A stretch of DNA of 64,000 nucleotides from Actinoplanes italicus. GTDB taxonomy: Bacteria > Actinomycetota > Actinomycetes > Mycobacteriales > Micromonosporaceae. The notes beneath the pieces were generated by a model. The model did no database searches, was not told the DNA's origin, and was given only the letters and a program-made list of their open reading frames with translations. The number at the start of each line of letters is the position of its first letter. The first letter of the stretch is position 1. Both the position numbers and the translations under genes were made by a program. This document shows, one piece after another, positions 1-8,706 of this stretch. The stretch covers positions 1 to 64,000 of the forward strand of contig NZ_PVMZ01000031.1 in the NCBI RefSeq assembly GCF_003001815.1. The letters run 5' to 3'.

Positions 1-2
1 CC

Positions 3-536
3 GCCCGGAGCCTCGCCGCGCGCAACCCCGGCTCCCGCTCGGCGGCCGGCGCCGCCGCGCACGCCGCCGGACTGCTCAGCGGCGACCTCAACGAGGTGCT
101 GCGAGCGATCACCGAGTTCCGTCAGACCCGCCGGCCGCTGGCGCTCGCGTCAGCGCTGGAGGACGCGGCGCTGATCGGGTATGCCACGTCGTCCGATGAC
201 GCGCTCACCCGGGCCCGCGAGGCGCTGTCCATCGTGTCGTCGGTCGGCGCCGTGCAGGCCCGGCTGCGCCTGACGGACCTGCTCGACCGGTGGGGCGCCA
301 CGGCTCCGGCCGAGGGCGGCCGGGCCGCTTCCTGCCTGCCGGAGCTGTCACCGGCCGAACGGAAGGTGGCCATGGAGGTCGCGGCCGGCAAGACGAACAT
401 CGAGGTCGCCGACACCCTGTACATCTCCCGGCACACCGTGGACGCGCATCTGCGCAACATCTTCGCCAAGCTCGGCGTGCGCCGCCGGGCCGAACTGGCG
501 GCCCGTGTCGCCCGGGAGTGCGGCCCAACCACGTGA
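3..536 (+). CDS. LuxR-family transcriptional regulator, C-terminal part (5' end outside window)
   Basis: The reading frame is open from the window edge, so only the last ~177 residues are visible. The C-terminal ~60 residues form a LuxR/GerE helix-turn-helix, seen as LSPAERKVAMEVAAGKTN followed by the recognition-helix pattern ISRHTVDAHLRNIF and KLGVRRRAELA. The Ala/Leu/Arg-rich helical segment before it resembles the TPR-like C-terminus of large LAL/MalT-type regulators, so the full protein is probably a big ATP-binding LuxR regulator; that is inference because the N-terminus is missing. The internal ATG at 96 is not the likely start, since homologous-looking coding sequence continues upstream. 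The flavin monooxygenase gene begins 80 bp downstream on the same strand and may be its target. Confidence 0.8.
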   Translation, partial: ARSLAARNPGSRSAAGAAAHAAGLLSGDLNEVLRAITEFRQTRRPLALASALEDAALIGYATSSDDALTRAREALSIVSSVGAVQARLRLTDLLDRWGATAPAEGGRAASCLPELSPAERKVAMEVAAGKTNIEVADTLYISRHTVDAHLRNIFAKLGVRRRAELAARVARECGPTT

Positions 537-615
537 ACACGGGATTCACGGACGACTCCTCGGCACCGAGCATGGCGATGTAGCCCGCCACACCACCTCC
601 TGCGAGGGGACACCG

Positions 616-2154
616 ATGCCGACACCCGCCTTGCGTACGCCGGTGCTTCTGGCCGGGGCCGGTGTCGCCGGCTCGCTGACCGCGCTGGAACTGGCCCATC
701 ACGGCGTGCCGAGCATCGTGGTCGAGCGGGCCGGTGGACCGCCCCGCTTCCCGGATCCGGTACTGATCAGCGGGCGTGGCATGGAGCTGCTGCGACGACT
801 CGGCCTGAGCCGGGAGCTGCGGGCCGACGGGGTCGATCCGAGCTGTCCGTTCGACATCCTGTGGGGGCGGGAGACGACCCGGCCGCCGGTGCTGGCATGG
901 CGGCTGCCGTCGGTCGTCGAGCTGCTCGACTCGTACGCCGTGGCCGATGACGGCACGGCGCCGGTGGAGCCGTACCTGATGATCTCCGGACCGGATCTGA
1001 TCATCAGGTTGCGCCGGGCGCTGCACGCACACCCGCTGATCGACCTGCGGACCCGGTGGACGCTGACCGATGTACGCGCCGACGCGGCCGGGGTCACGGC
1101 CACGGTGATCGACGGTGAGGCGGGTGCGCGGCACGTCATCGAGGCGGCGTTCCTGGCCGGGTGCGACGGCGCGGACAGCACCGTACGCCGATGCGCCGGT
1201 CTGGTGATGGACGAGCTGGCCCCGCCCGCACCGCATTTCACCGTGTTCTTCCGCAGCCCGGCCCTGGCCGCACTGTGGCCGAATCCGGCGGCGCTGATCA
1301 CCGCAGAGGCGACCGTGATGGCCGGGCACGACGGTGACATGTGCGTGGCGCATCTGCCGGTCGTCGCCGAGGAGCAGACCGGTCTCGGTGACCCGGCCGC
1401 GCTGCTGCGCCGCCGCCTGGGCCTGGCCGACGACCCGCCGGAGATCGTCGCCGTGGCGCAGCGGGCCGGCACCCAGTCCCTGGCCCCCGTCTACCGCCGC
1501 GGCCGGGTGTTCCTGGCCGGCCGGGCCGCGCACCAGATGGCGACCCCGGCCGACGACATGGACACCTGCATCGGCGACGCCGTGGACCTGGGCTGGCGGC
1601 TCGCCGCGGCGGTGCACGGCTGGGCCGGTGAGCAGCTGCTCGCCGGCTATCAGACCGAACGCCGGCAGCAGGCTCTGCTGGACCGGGAGATGGCCCGGCG
1701 GGCGAAGCAGACCCGCCGCCGGTTCCAGCGTCTGGTCGAGTCGGGCGCGAACCAGCAGGTGATGGCTGAGGCGCTGCGGCAGGAGGCGCCGCAGCTCGAC
1801 CCGGACCGGACCGGGCCGGCCGAATCGACGGGGACGCCGGGGTTCCGGCCGCCGGCGTTCCGGCTGGCCGGCGGCGACCACTTCTTCGACCGGCTGGGTC
1901 CACAGTTCACCCTCGCCGACCGGACCGCCGAGCAGGACGGCTGGCCGCTGGTGACGGCGGCGCGGGCCCGCGGCGTGCCGGTCCGGCACCTGACGATGGC
2001 GGGTGTCCCCGTGCCGGAGGCGTGGTCCGGCCGGCTCGTGCTGATCCGGCCCGACCAGCGAATCGCGTGGTGCGCCGACGAGCTGCCGGCCGACTGCGAC
2101 GCGGTGCTCGACGAGGTGACCGGGTCGCGGCAGCGGTTATACGAGAACACGTGA
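616..2154 (+). CDS. FAD-dependent aromatic-ring monooxygenase (PHBH/PheA fold)
   Basis: This 512-residue flavoprotein has an N-terminal Rossmann dinucleotide motif, LLAGAGVAGSLTALELAHHG, ending in the acidic residue of IVVER at about residue 37. A second FAD motif, GRVFLAGRAAHQMATPAD, aligns with the GD-motif region (GDAAH) of class A flavin hydroxylases, but the usual Asp is Arg here. The C-terminal ~100 residues resemble the thioredoxin-like domain of phenol/polyketide hydroxylases. Such enzymes use NAD(P)H and O2 to hydroxylate or oxidatively cleave aromatic rings; the substrate cannot be read from sequence. ATG 616 is preferred because AGGGG lies upstream and the FAD motif follows at the usual distance. 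A longer frame from 505 has no such support. Confidence 0.85.
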   Translation: MPTPALRTPVLLAGAGVAGSLTALELAHHGVPSIVVERAGGPPRFPDPVLISGRGMELLRRLGLSRELRADGVDPSCPFDILWGRETTRPPVLAWRLPSVVELLDSYAVADDGTAPVEPYLMISGPDLIIRLRRALHAHPLIDLRTRWTLTDVRADAAGVTATVIDGEAGARHVIEAAFLAGCDGADSTVRRCAGLVMDELAPPAPHFTVFFRSPALAALWPNPAALITAEATVMAGHDGDMCVAHLPVVAEEQTGLGDPAALLRRRLGLADDPPEIVAVAQRAGTQSLAPVYRRGRVFLAGRAAHQMATPADDMDTCIGDAVDLGWRLAAAVHGWAGEQLLAGYQTERRQQALLDREMARRAKQTRRRFQRLVESGANQQVMAEALRQEAPQLDPDRTGPAESTGTPGFRPPAFRLAGGDHFFDRLGPQFTLADRTAEQDGWPLVTAARARGVPVRHLTMAGVPVPEAWSGRLVLIRPDQRIAWCADELPADCDAVLDEVTGSRQRLYENT

Positions 2155-2221
2155 TGCCGCCGCCCGGACCGGCTGGGGAGACTCGACATCTCTCAGCCGA
2201 TCTGGATTGGACAGAGGAACG

Positions 2222-2833
2222 ATGTCGACGGAGATCAGCGAGGATCTGGCGCGTGCCGCCATCGCCGGCTGGTACGGCCGGCTCGCCGGGAACCCCTGTA
2301 CCCAGCGCAACCACTGGCAGACGAAGACCATGTACTACCAGGCTGTCGCCGAGCTGCTGGCGGCCCGCCCGGACCGTCCGCTCACCTGGAAGACGATCGT
2401 CGGCGCGGCCCGGCCGCGCGGCTGCCGCAGCACCTTCTACGAGGTGGCGGGGCAGCACGCGCGGCACGGGATGGTCGGCGACCTGATAGCCGACGGCAGC
2501 CTCCGGTCGTACGAGATAGCCATGCGCTACGGCCGGCCCGGGCCGGTCGAGCAGCTCATCGACGAGACGAAGGTGTGGTCGTTCTGGCCGTACCGTCAGA
2601 GGTTCGTCGAGTTGGTGACCGGCCGGGGCGGGTCACCCGATCCGGTGCCCGGAGAGCTGCGTGAGGCACTACTGGCCTGGGCGCGGTCGCATCCGGCCCT
2701 GGCCGCGGCGAACGCGTTCCGGCCGCCGGCCTGCGCCGTGGAGGACCTGGCGCTGCTGCACGGCGGGCGGCTCGCCGCCACACGGGCGGAGAGCCGCCTG
2801 ACCGACACGCTCCGGCACTCTCAGCCGGTCTGA
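2222..2833 (+). CDS. Hypothetical protein with TetR-like helix-turn-helix features
   Basis: The 203-residue product starts at ATG 2222 behind GAGGA. Residues ~50-75 (LTWKTIVGAARPRGCRSTFYEVAG) show spacing reminiscent of a TetR-type DNA-binding helix pair, in which the residues before 'TFY' form the recognition helix. The remainder is helical and Arg/Ala-rich with no recognised ligand-binding signature. It lies 67 bp downstream of the flavin monooxygenase and is probably cotranscribed, so it may regulate that gene. I do not recognise the family. The HTH reading is a weak inference from pattern, and a different helical role is possible. Confidence 0.6.
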   Translation: MSTEISEDLARAAIAGWYGRLAGNPCTQRNHWQTKTMYYQAVAELLAARPDRPLTWKTIVGAARPRGCRSTFYEVAGQHARHGMVGDLIADGSLRSYEIAMRYGRPGPVEQLIDETKVWSFWPYRQRFVELVTGRGGSPDPVPGELREALLAWARSHPALAAANAFRPPACAVEDLALLHGGRLAATRAESRLTDTLRHSQPV

Positions 2834-3044
2834 GTCACGGTGGCCGATACGCCGGTGATCCTCCCGCCCACGGGGGTGGGTGGCTCGCCGGCGGCGGCCG
2901 TACGATCGCCGGGCCGCCGGTTCGCTACGGGTGTTGCGGGCCTGATCGGTCCACTGCCGGAACGCCTCGTCCGGCGTCCAGGTCCGGGCCGTCCCCTTGG
3001 CCGTTGCCACACTATTCTCCGGGACATCACGGTAGGGGTGTGTC

Positions 3045-3740
3045 ATGGCGGAGAGAATCTCGCGGGCCAACGACTGGGCACCGGGCACATTCCTGGGCGG
3101 CCTCACCCCACGGGCCCGGGACGAACTGCTGCGATCGTGCGTCCGGCGCCGTTTTGCGTCCGGCGGCACGATTCTCCGCGAGGGTTCGATCGGGTCCCAC
3201 GTCGTCCTGCTGATCAGCGGCTTCGTCAAGGTGACCACGGCCGTCGAGGGCATGGCGACACTGCTCGGCATCCGGATGCCGGGTGAGCTGATCGGTGAGA
3301 TCGGTGCCCTCACCCGGGCGCCGCGCAACGCGACGGTGACCGCCTGCGGCGTCGTCCAGGTCGGCGTGGTGACGCGGCCCGCCTTCGAGGACTTCCTGCG
3401 CCGGAACCCGGACACGTCGAACCTGGTGATGGCGACGATCGCCCGGAAACTGACCTGGGCCAACCGGCGCCGCAGCGACTTCGCCGCCTTCCCGGCACAC
3501 ATCAGACTGGCCCGGCTGCTGGTGGAGATCGCCGAGGTGTGCGGGCGGCCGCTGCCCGACGGCCGGATCGAGATCGGGGTCGCTCTCAGCCAGCCGGAGC
3601 TGGCCGCCATGATCGCGATCGCCCGCGCGACGGTGCAGAAGGCGCTGCACGAGCTGCGCGAACGCGACCTCATCAGTACGGCGTACCGGCGCATCGTGAT
3701 CCTCGATCCGGACGGCCTGGCCGGGCTGACCGACGACTGA
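3045..3740 (+). CDS. Crp/Fnr-family transcriptional regulator
   Basis: A 231-residue protein with the two-domain Crp/Fnr layout. Residues ~20-130 form a cyclic-nucleotide-binding-type beta roll, recognisable in SGGTILREGSIGSHVVLLISGFVKV and in GELIGEIGAL followed by APRNATVTA, which corresponds to the phosphate-binding cassette. A long dimer helix and a C-terminal winged helix follow (LSQPELAAMIAIARATVQKAL). The PBC reads APRNATVTA rather than the RSATVRA of cAMP-binding members, so the effector is uncertain. No Fe-S cysteine cluster is visible. The start is supported by AGGGG 6-10 bases upstream. It is likely monocistronic, with the secreted protease following 120 bp later. Confidence 0.85.
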   Translation: MAERISRANDWAPGTFLGGLTPRARDELLRSCVRRRFASGGTILREGSIGSHVVLLISGFVKVTTAVEGMATLLGIRMPGELIGEIGALTRAPRNATVTACGVVQVGVVTRPAFEDFLRRNPDTSNLVMATIARKLTWANRRRSDFAAFPAHIRLARLLVEIAEVCGRPLPDGRIEIGVALSQPELAAMIAIARATVQKALHELRERDLISTAYRRIVILDPDGLAGLTDD

Positions 3741-3860
3741 CGCCCCTCATCACACCGAGGGGAGTCACCGCTCGGGATGTATCGATACTTGTCACTCTCT
3801 CGATACATTTGCCGCCGGGCACCCGCCCGTTCCCCCCGAAATGGCAGAAGGGACGTCCAG

Positions 3861-4598
3861 ATGCGCACCTGCGCCAAGATCCTCCTGGCCGCCGCAGTCG
3901 CCGTCACCGGCCTGATGGCACCCGCCGCGGCGATGGCCGCACCGCCCGACCCCACCCCGTCCACCCAGGTCGTGGGCGGTGAGCCGGCCACCCAGAACTA
4001 CTCGTTCATGGTGTACGTGTCAGGCTGCACCGGCTCCCTGATCAAGGCGAACTGGGCGGTCACCGCCAAACACTGCCCCACCCCGTCGTCGGTACGCGTC
4101 GGCAGCATCAACCGGTCCAGCGGCGGCACCGTCGTCGCGGTCCGCCGGGCCGTCAACCACCCGAGCATCGACGTCAAGCTGCTCGAACTCGCCTCCTCGG
4201 TGAGCCACGCCCCCGCGTCGATCCCCACCACGTCCGGCGCGGTCGGCACCGCCACGCGCATCATCGGCTGGGGCCAGACCTGCCCGACCCGCGGCTGCGG
4301 CTCGACCCCGCAGGTCGCCAACGAGCTCAACACCTCGATCGTCGCGGACAGCCGCTGCCTCGGCATCAACGGCCCGTACGAGATCTGCACCAACAACACC
4401 AACGGCAACGCCGGCGCCTGCTACGGCGACTCCGGCGGCCCGCAGGTCCGCTCGGTCAGCGGCCGCTGGGTGCTGATCGGCGTCACCAGCCGGGCCGGCA
4501 ACAACAGCTCGACCTGCGCCACCGCGCCGTCCATCTACGGCGACCTGCCGTCCATCCGCACCTGGGTGAACTCCCAGGTCGGCGGGCTTCCGGCCTGA
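3861..4598 (+). CDS. Secreted S1-family (chymotrypsin-fold) serine protease
   Basis: The 245-residue preproprotein has a Sec signal peptide (hydrophobic run to about residue 27, AMAA cleavage-like), a short propeptide, and a mature N-terminus near VVGGEP. The catalytic triad is visible as His71 in TAKHC, Asp104 in SIDVKLLEL and Ser191 in GDSGGP. The residue matching trypsin Asp189 is Gly185, so Arg/Lys specificity is not expected from sequence. ATG 3861 is chosen over a longer frame from 3777 because AGAAGGGA precedes it and the signal peptide begins directly after it. Six cysteines suggest disulfides. A hairpin at 4606-4629 follows the stop. Confidence 0.9.
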   Translation: MRTCAKILLAAAVAVTGLMAPAAAMAAPPDPTPSTQVVGGEPATQNYSFMVYVSGCTGSLIKANWAVTAKHCPTPSSVRVGSINRSSGGTVVAVRRAVNHPSIDVKLLELASSVSHAPASIPTTSGAVGTATRIIGWGQTCPTRGCGSTPQVANELNTSIVADSRCLGINGPYEICTNNTNGNAGACYGDSGGPQVRSVSGRWVLIGVTSRAGNNSSTCATAPSIYGDLPSIRTWVNSQVGGLPA

Positions 4599-4605
4599 CG
4601 ATTCG

Positions 4606-4629
4606 CCGGCCCACTCTAGGGTGGGCCGG
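4606..4629 (+). terminator. 9-bp GC hairpin after the protease, overlapping the next start codon
   Basis: Perfect arms CCGGCCCAC and GTGGGCCGG flank a 6-base loop. No U-tract follows. The 3' arm ends on the first base of the GTG start (4629) of the next gene and includes its ribosome-binding region, so it may act as a terminator, a translational gate, or both. Confidence 0.5.
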
Positions 4630-5879
4630 TGTCCGTCCTCCGTAAGGCGATCGCCGCGATCATCACCGTGCTCGCCCTGGTCGGCGCGGTCCGGCTGATC
4701 CTTCCGGCCACCGACGACCATGGCGTACGGCGACAGCTGGCCTTCCTGCGCACCGAGTTGGAGAGCGGCGCCGACACCGACGCACAGGCGCTGTTCCCGG
4801 AGGGCTACTACTTCCTCAACGTGCTGTACGGCCTCACCTGGGTGGAACTGGGCCGGCGCGGTGTGGAACCGGAGCGGGCCGCCGCCGAGGCCGCCTGGGC
4901 ACTGTCCCGGCTCGAGTCACCGGCCGGGCGGGCGCCGTTCGACGCGGCCGCCACCCCGCCGTACGGCGTCTTCTGGGCAGGCTGGACCAACTGGCTGCGC
5001 GGCGGCCTGCTCACGATCCGCGATGATCCCGCCCAGCGGACCCGCCTGGTCGCCGACTCGCGGGCGCTGGCCGCCGCGTTCGACGCCTCGGCCACGCCGT
5101 TCCTGCAGGCGTACCCCGGCCAGTCCTGGCCGTGCGACTCCACGGTCGCCGTGGCCTCGCTGCGGCTGGCCGACCGGGTGACCGGCACAGCCGAGTTCGC
5201 GCCGGCCGTGGACCGCTGGGTGAGCCGAGCCCGCGGACTGCTCGACCCCGCCACCGGCCTGCTCCCGCACCAGACCGACCCCGCCACCGGCCTGCTCCCC
5301 CACCAGACCGACCCCGCCACCGGCGCGGCCGTGACCGGGGCCCGCGGCACCTCCCAGGCGATCATCCAGCGGTTCCTGCCCGACGTGGATCCGGCGTTCG
5401 CCCGCGAGCAGTACCCGCTGTTCCGCGAACAGTTCCTGGCCCGCCCGCTGGGCCTCGGCCCGGCGATCCGGGAGTACCCGCACGGCACCGGCGGCGTGGC
5501 CGACGTCGACTCCGGCCCGCTGATCCTCGGCATCAGCCTCTCCACCACGGTGGCCGGTCTCGGCGCCGCCCGCACCAACGGGGACGCCTCGCTGGCCGCG
5601 GCGCTGGCGAACTTCGGTGAACTGGCCGGCCTGCCGCTGTCCACCTTCACCACCAAGCGGTACGCCTTCGGGCTGGTTCCGGTCGGCGACGCCTTCCTGG
5701 CCTGGTCGAAATCGGCCACCCCATGGACCACCGCCACCCCACCAGCACCACCTGCGGCGATCTCGGCATGGTGGCGGTTCCCGCTCCTGACGCTGCTGCT
5801 CCTTCTCGGCCTCTCCCCTTGGCTCCCGGCGCTGCGCCGCCGCCTGACCGGCGCCGCACCCCGCCCCGCCACCAAGTGA
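4629..5879 (+). CDS. Membrane-anchored extracytoplasmic protein of unknown function
   Basis: The 416-residue protein begins with a hydrophobic helix (residues ~7-25) and ends with another (residues ~378-400) followed by basic residues, which indicates a cell-surface protein anchored at both ends. The large middle region is rich in Trp, Ala and Leu, with a helical-barrel look (ELGRRGVEPERAAAEAAW, SWPCDSTVAVASLRLADR), but I recognise no catalytic family. A 33-base in-frame duplication at 5244-5324 repeats the peptide DPATGLLPHQT. The start is a GTG placed directly before the membrane helix; no better start is visible. The preceding protease is on the same strand. Confidence 0.7.
   Translation: MSVLRKAIAAIITVLALVGAVRLILPATDDHGVRRQLAFLRTELESGADTDAQALFPEGYYFLNVLYGLTWVELGRRGVEPERAAAEAAWALSRLESPAGRAPFDAAATPPYGVFWAGWTNWLRGGLLTIRDDPAQRTRLVADSRALAAAFDASATPFLQAYPGQSWPCDSTVAVASLRLADRVTGTAEFAPAVDRWVSRARGLLDPATGLLPHQTDPATGLLPHQTDPATGAAVTGARGTSQAIIQRFLPDVDPAFAREQYPLFREQFLARPLGLGPAIREYPHGTGGVADVDSGPLILGISLSTTVAGLGAARTNGDASLAAALANFGELAGLPLSTFTTKRYAFGLVPVGDAFLAWSKSATPWTTATPPAPPAAISAWWRFPLLTLLLLLGLSPWLPALRRRLTGAAPRPATK
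5244..5324 (+). repeat. 33-bp in-frame tandem duplication
   Basis: Two near-identical 33-base units start at 5244 and 5277, and a 15-base partial third unit starts at 5310. Each full unit encodes DPATGLLPHQT. The single visible difference is one third-position base, which suggests recent slippage or unequal crossover inside the coding region. Confidence 0.85.
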
Positions 5880-5940
5880 CCGCCCTCATCCCGCCACGAT
5901 CAACCCACACGCGCAGCCGCCCCACCACCTCCCGCCGACC

Positions 5941-6070
5941 TTGCGAAGTTGCGGTCACACAGACGGCCAAACTCTCCAAGATCGGCCTGCGGGCGCAGCT
6001 GTCTCGCCCGCCGGGGGCGGATCTTGTGGGGTTGCGGTCGGGATGGCGGCCAAAGCGCACAAGATCTGCC
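5941..6070. repeat. Two imperfect ~47-bp direct repeats in a non-coding gap
   Basis: The 350-base gap between the membrane protein and the protease-hydrolase fusion holds two imperfect copies (5941-5987 and 6023-6070). They share GTTGCGGTC, GGCCAAA and CAAGATC blocks in the same order. No convincing gene is seen in this gap, and the function is unknown. Confidence 0.55.
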
Positions 6071-6230
6071 GGCATGACCGTCCCGCCGACGCGTGACCCG
6101 CGAACCCGGCCACGGGCCGGGCAGGACGCCTGCCCGGGTGATATCGCCTCTGACCTGCGGAATTAACGGTCGCTCACGTCACCACGGGTGGCCCGCGGTC
6201 GTTTTTATCAAGATCAGAAAGAGGCGTGCC

Positions 6231-8369
6231 ATGACATTCGAACAACAGGTGGATGCGGCCACCCGGCGGTATCACGAGACCAGCGACGACCGTGCCGAAC
6301 TGGATCGGCGCCGTGCCCGGGAGGGGGTGGGCGTGACGGACACGGCGGAGCAGGTGCAGGCCCGCGTCGATCGGCTGAGCCGGGCCGGCGTGGTGGATGC
6401 CGACTCACTGCTGCGGGCGTCGGCTCCGGCGCCCGGCGGGGACCGGCTGGTGCTCCTGGAACGCATCATCGATCAGACCAGTGAGCTGCAGCCGGCGAAC
6501 TTCCTGGCCCGCGGTGCCCGGGCGGCGGCCACGGTGGGACGGATCGTGGCCGAGGGGCCCGAACCGCGGTCACCCTGGGGCACCGGGTTCCTGATCGCGC
6601 CGTCGCTGCTGCTGACCAACAACCACGTGCTGCCGGATGCCGGAGCCGCGTCGTCGGTGCTGCTCGAGATGAACTACGAGAACGACCTCGACAACCGGCC
6701 GGCCGCGGTGACCGCGTACCGCCTCGATCCGGAGACGCTGTTCGTGACCGACGAGCGGCTCGACTACACGGTGGTGGCCGTCGCGGCCGGGCCGGGTGGC
6801 GCCGCGCCGGGTGACGCGTTCGGCTGGAACCGGCTGGTCCGGGGGCAGGGCAAGATCGTTATCGGTGAACCGGTGAACGTTATCGGTCATCCGGATGGGC
6901 GACGTAAGGAGATCGCCGTCCGGGAGAACTCGCTGCTGTATCAGCTCGACGACTTCCTGCAGTACGGCGCCGACACCCAGCCGGGCAGTTCCGGGTCACC
7001 GGCCTTCAACGATCAGTGGGAGGTGGTGGCGTTGCATCACTCCGCCGTGCCGGCCACCGACGAGAACGGCAACTGGCTGTCGATCGACGGTGGCCCGGCC
7101 GACCCGGAGCGTCCCGATCGGATTCGGTGGCTGGCCAACGAGGGCGTACGGATCAGCGTGCTGCTACGGGATCTGCTGGACCGGGATCTGACCGATGAGC
7201 AGCAGCGGCTGATCACCACGATGGGCCCGCAGGCGTTGCCGTCACCGTCGGCGCCGGAGCGCGCCGGGTGGTTCGGCCCGGGGCTGCGCGCCTCCGGGGC
7301 GGCCGGGGCCTCGGGAGTGCACCTGGTGTTTCTGCATGGCCGGGCGCAGCAGGGCCGCGATCCGGTTCGGTTGCGTTCCGGCTGGCTGGCCGGTCTGGCG
7401 GCCGGTCTGAGCCGGGGCTCCTTCGCCCCGGTGGAGGCGGCCGACGTGTGGTTCCCGTACTACGGTGATGTGCTCGCCGCCGCGGTACCGGAGTCGCTGT
7501 CCGGCCTGACGCCCGCCGAGGTGGCGATCGGCCACAGCACCGCGGTACGCGCCACACCGGCCGAGATGGTTGCCGGCCATGGCTTGGCGGCATTCGCGAC
7601 ACCGGCCCAGTCGACCACCGGCCACACCACCGCGACGTTCGCGACACCGGCCGGCATGACCACCGGCCACGCCACCGCGGCATTCACCACACCGGGCGAC
7701 ATGACCATCGGCCAGGCCACCGCGGCGTTCGCGACACCGGTCGAGGAGTCCACCCGCGACCTGTATGCGTATCTGCTGGAGCAGGCCGCGGCTCGGGCCG
7801 GGATGCCGGTTCCGGTGACGGCCGGCGCGAGCAGGGAGGGTTTCGGTGATGATCTGGTACGGCGGGCCCGCCGGGCGCTGGGGTGGCTGGCCGCCCGCAG
7901 CCGGCTCGACGAGGCGGTCATCGCCACCGTGTTCCGGGACGTGGCGGCCTACCTCGATCTGCCGGCGGTCCGGGAGCGGGTGCTCGGTGCGGTGCTCGGC
8001 TGCCTGCCCGAGTCGGGCCGAATGGTGCTGGTCGGGCACAGCCTGGGTTCGGTGGTGGCGATGGACGTGATCTCCCGGTTGCCGTCCGCGCTGAATGTCG
8101 AGGTCCTGGTCACCGCCGGAAGCCCGCTGGGCTTGGACACCGTGTCGGACCGGCTGCTCACACCGGCACCGCGGCCGGCCCGGCCGGTCGGCAGCTGGGT
8201 GAACGCCTGGACCCCGGCGGACGCCGTCGCGATCGGCTGCCCGCTGTCCGACGACTGGCCGCAGGCCGTCGACGTGGTCACGGCGAACGCGGACGGCCGG
8301 GCCCACGACATCGCCGAGTACCTGAGTGACGCGCGGGTGGCGCAGGCGATCGGGACCGCGCTGCGCTGA
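6231..8369 (+). CDS. Trypsin-like protease / alpha-beta hydrolase fusion with tandem-repeat linker
   Basis: This 712-residue protein has no signal peptide or membrane helix and is probably cytoplasmic. Residues ~1-110 are helical. Residues ~115-320 form a trypsin-like peptidase with His in LLTNNHVLPD, Asp in ERLDYTVVAV and Ser in QPGSSGSPAF. Residues 434-508 are five 15-residue repeats of the type GHATAAFATPAxMTT. The C-terminal ~200 residues are an alpha/beta hydrolase with nucleophile elbow GHSLGS, a candidate Asp in TPADAVA and a candidate His in GRAHDIAEY. ATG 6231 is preferred over 6093 because AAAGAGG lies just upstream. The pairing of a cytoplasmic protease and a hydrolase resembles effector architectures in actinobacterial conflict-type proteins; that role is inference. 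Confidence 0.85.
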   Translation: MTFEQQVDAATRRYHETSDDRAELDRRRAREGVGVTDTAEQVQARVDRLSRAGVVDADSLLRASAPAPGGDRLVLLERIIDQTSELQPANFLARGARAAATVGRIVAEGPEPRSPWGTGFLIAPSLLLTNNHVLPDAGAASSVLLEMNYENDLDNRPAAVTAYRLDPETLFVTDERLDYTVVAVAAGPGGAAPGDAFGWNRLVRGQGKIVIGEPVNVIGHPDGRRKEIAVRENSLLYQLDDFLQYGADTQPGSSGSPAFNDQWEVVALHHSAVPATDENGNWLSIDGGPADPERPDRIRWLANEGVRISVLLRDLLDRDLTDEQQRLITTMGPQALPSPSAPERAGWFGPGLRASGAAGASGVHLVFLHGRAQQGRDPVRLRSGWLAGLAAGLSRGSFAPVEAADVWFPYYGDVLAAAVPESLSGLTPAEVAIGHSTAVRATPAEMVAGHGLAAFATPAQSTTGHTTATFATPAGMTTGHATAAFTTPGDMTIGQATAAFATPVEESTRDLYAYLLEQAAARAGMPVPVTAGASREGFGDDLVRRARRALGWLAARSRLDEAVIATVFRDVAAYLDLPAVRERVLGAVLGCLPESGRMVLVGHSLGSVVAMDVISRLPSALNVEVLVTAGSPLGLDTVSDRLLTPAPRPARPVGSWVNAWTPADAVAIGCPLSDDWPQAVDVVTANADGRAHDIAEYLSDARVAQAIGTALR
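7530..7754 (+). repeat. Five in-frame 45-bp repeats encoding 15-residue units
   Basis: Five contiguous units each begin with Gly-His (Gly-Gln in the last) and carry a central A-T-P. They are translated as a linker between the protease and hydrolase domains of the fusion protein. Units differ at several positions, so the array is not a very recent expansion. Confidence 0.85.
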
Positions 8370-8397
8370 CGTTCCGCACCGCCACCGGGCCACATCC

Positions 8398-8656
8398 CGG
8401 TGGCGGCATTCCCGCTGGCGGCATTCCCGCTGGCGGCAAGCCGACGACGCCAAGCCAGCGGCGCCAAACCGGCAGTGCCAACCCGGCAGCGCCAAACCGG
8501 CAGCGCCAAACCGGCAGCGCCGAGCCGGCAGCACCAAACCAGCAGCGCCGAGCCGGCAGCACCAAACCAGCAGCACCAAACCAGCAGCACCAAACCAGCA
8601 GCACCAAACCAGCAGCACCAAACCGGCAGCGCCAAGCCGGCAGCGCCGAGCCGGTG
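8398..8656. repeat. 14-bp minisatellite downstream of the fusion gene
   Basis: After two copies of a 15-base CTGGCGGCATTCCCG-type unit, about 15 units of period 14 follow (consensus AGCAGCACCAAACC / GGCAGCGCCAAACC). The period is not a multiple of three and the array begins after the stop codon, so it is non-coding. The open frames seen across it on both strands are artefacts of the repeat. Confidence 0.85.
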
Positions 8657-8706
8657 GCGCTGGCTCGACGTGATGGCCGTCCCGTGAGGGTGTCCCCGTG
8701 GTGGTG

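Noticed and set aside
205-1989. 594-codon minus-strand frame
   Set aside because: It is antisense to the flavin monooxygenase, with Arg/Gly/Pro/His-rich composition typical of GC-rich shadow frames.
7242-8635. Long minus-strand frames with LVWCCWFGAAG-type repeats
   Set aside because: They are antisense to the protease-hydrolase gene and the 14-bp minisatellite; no coding features.
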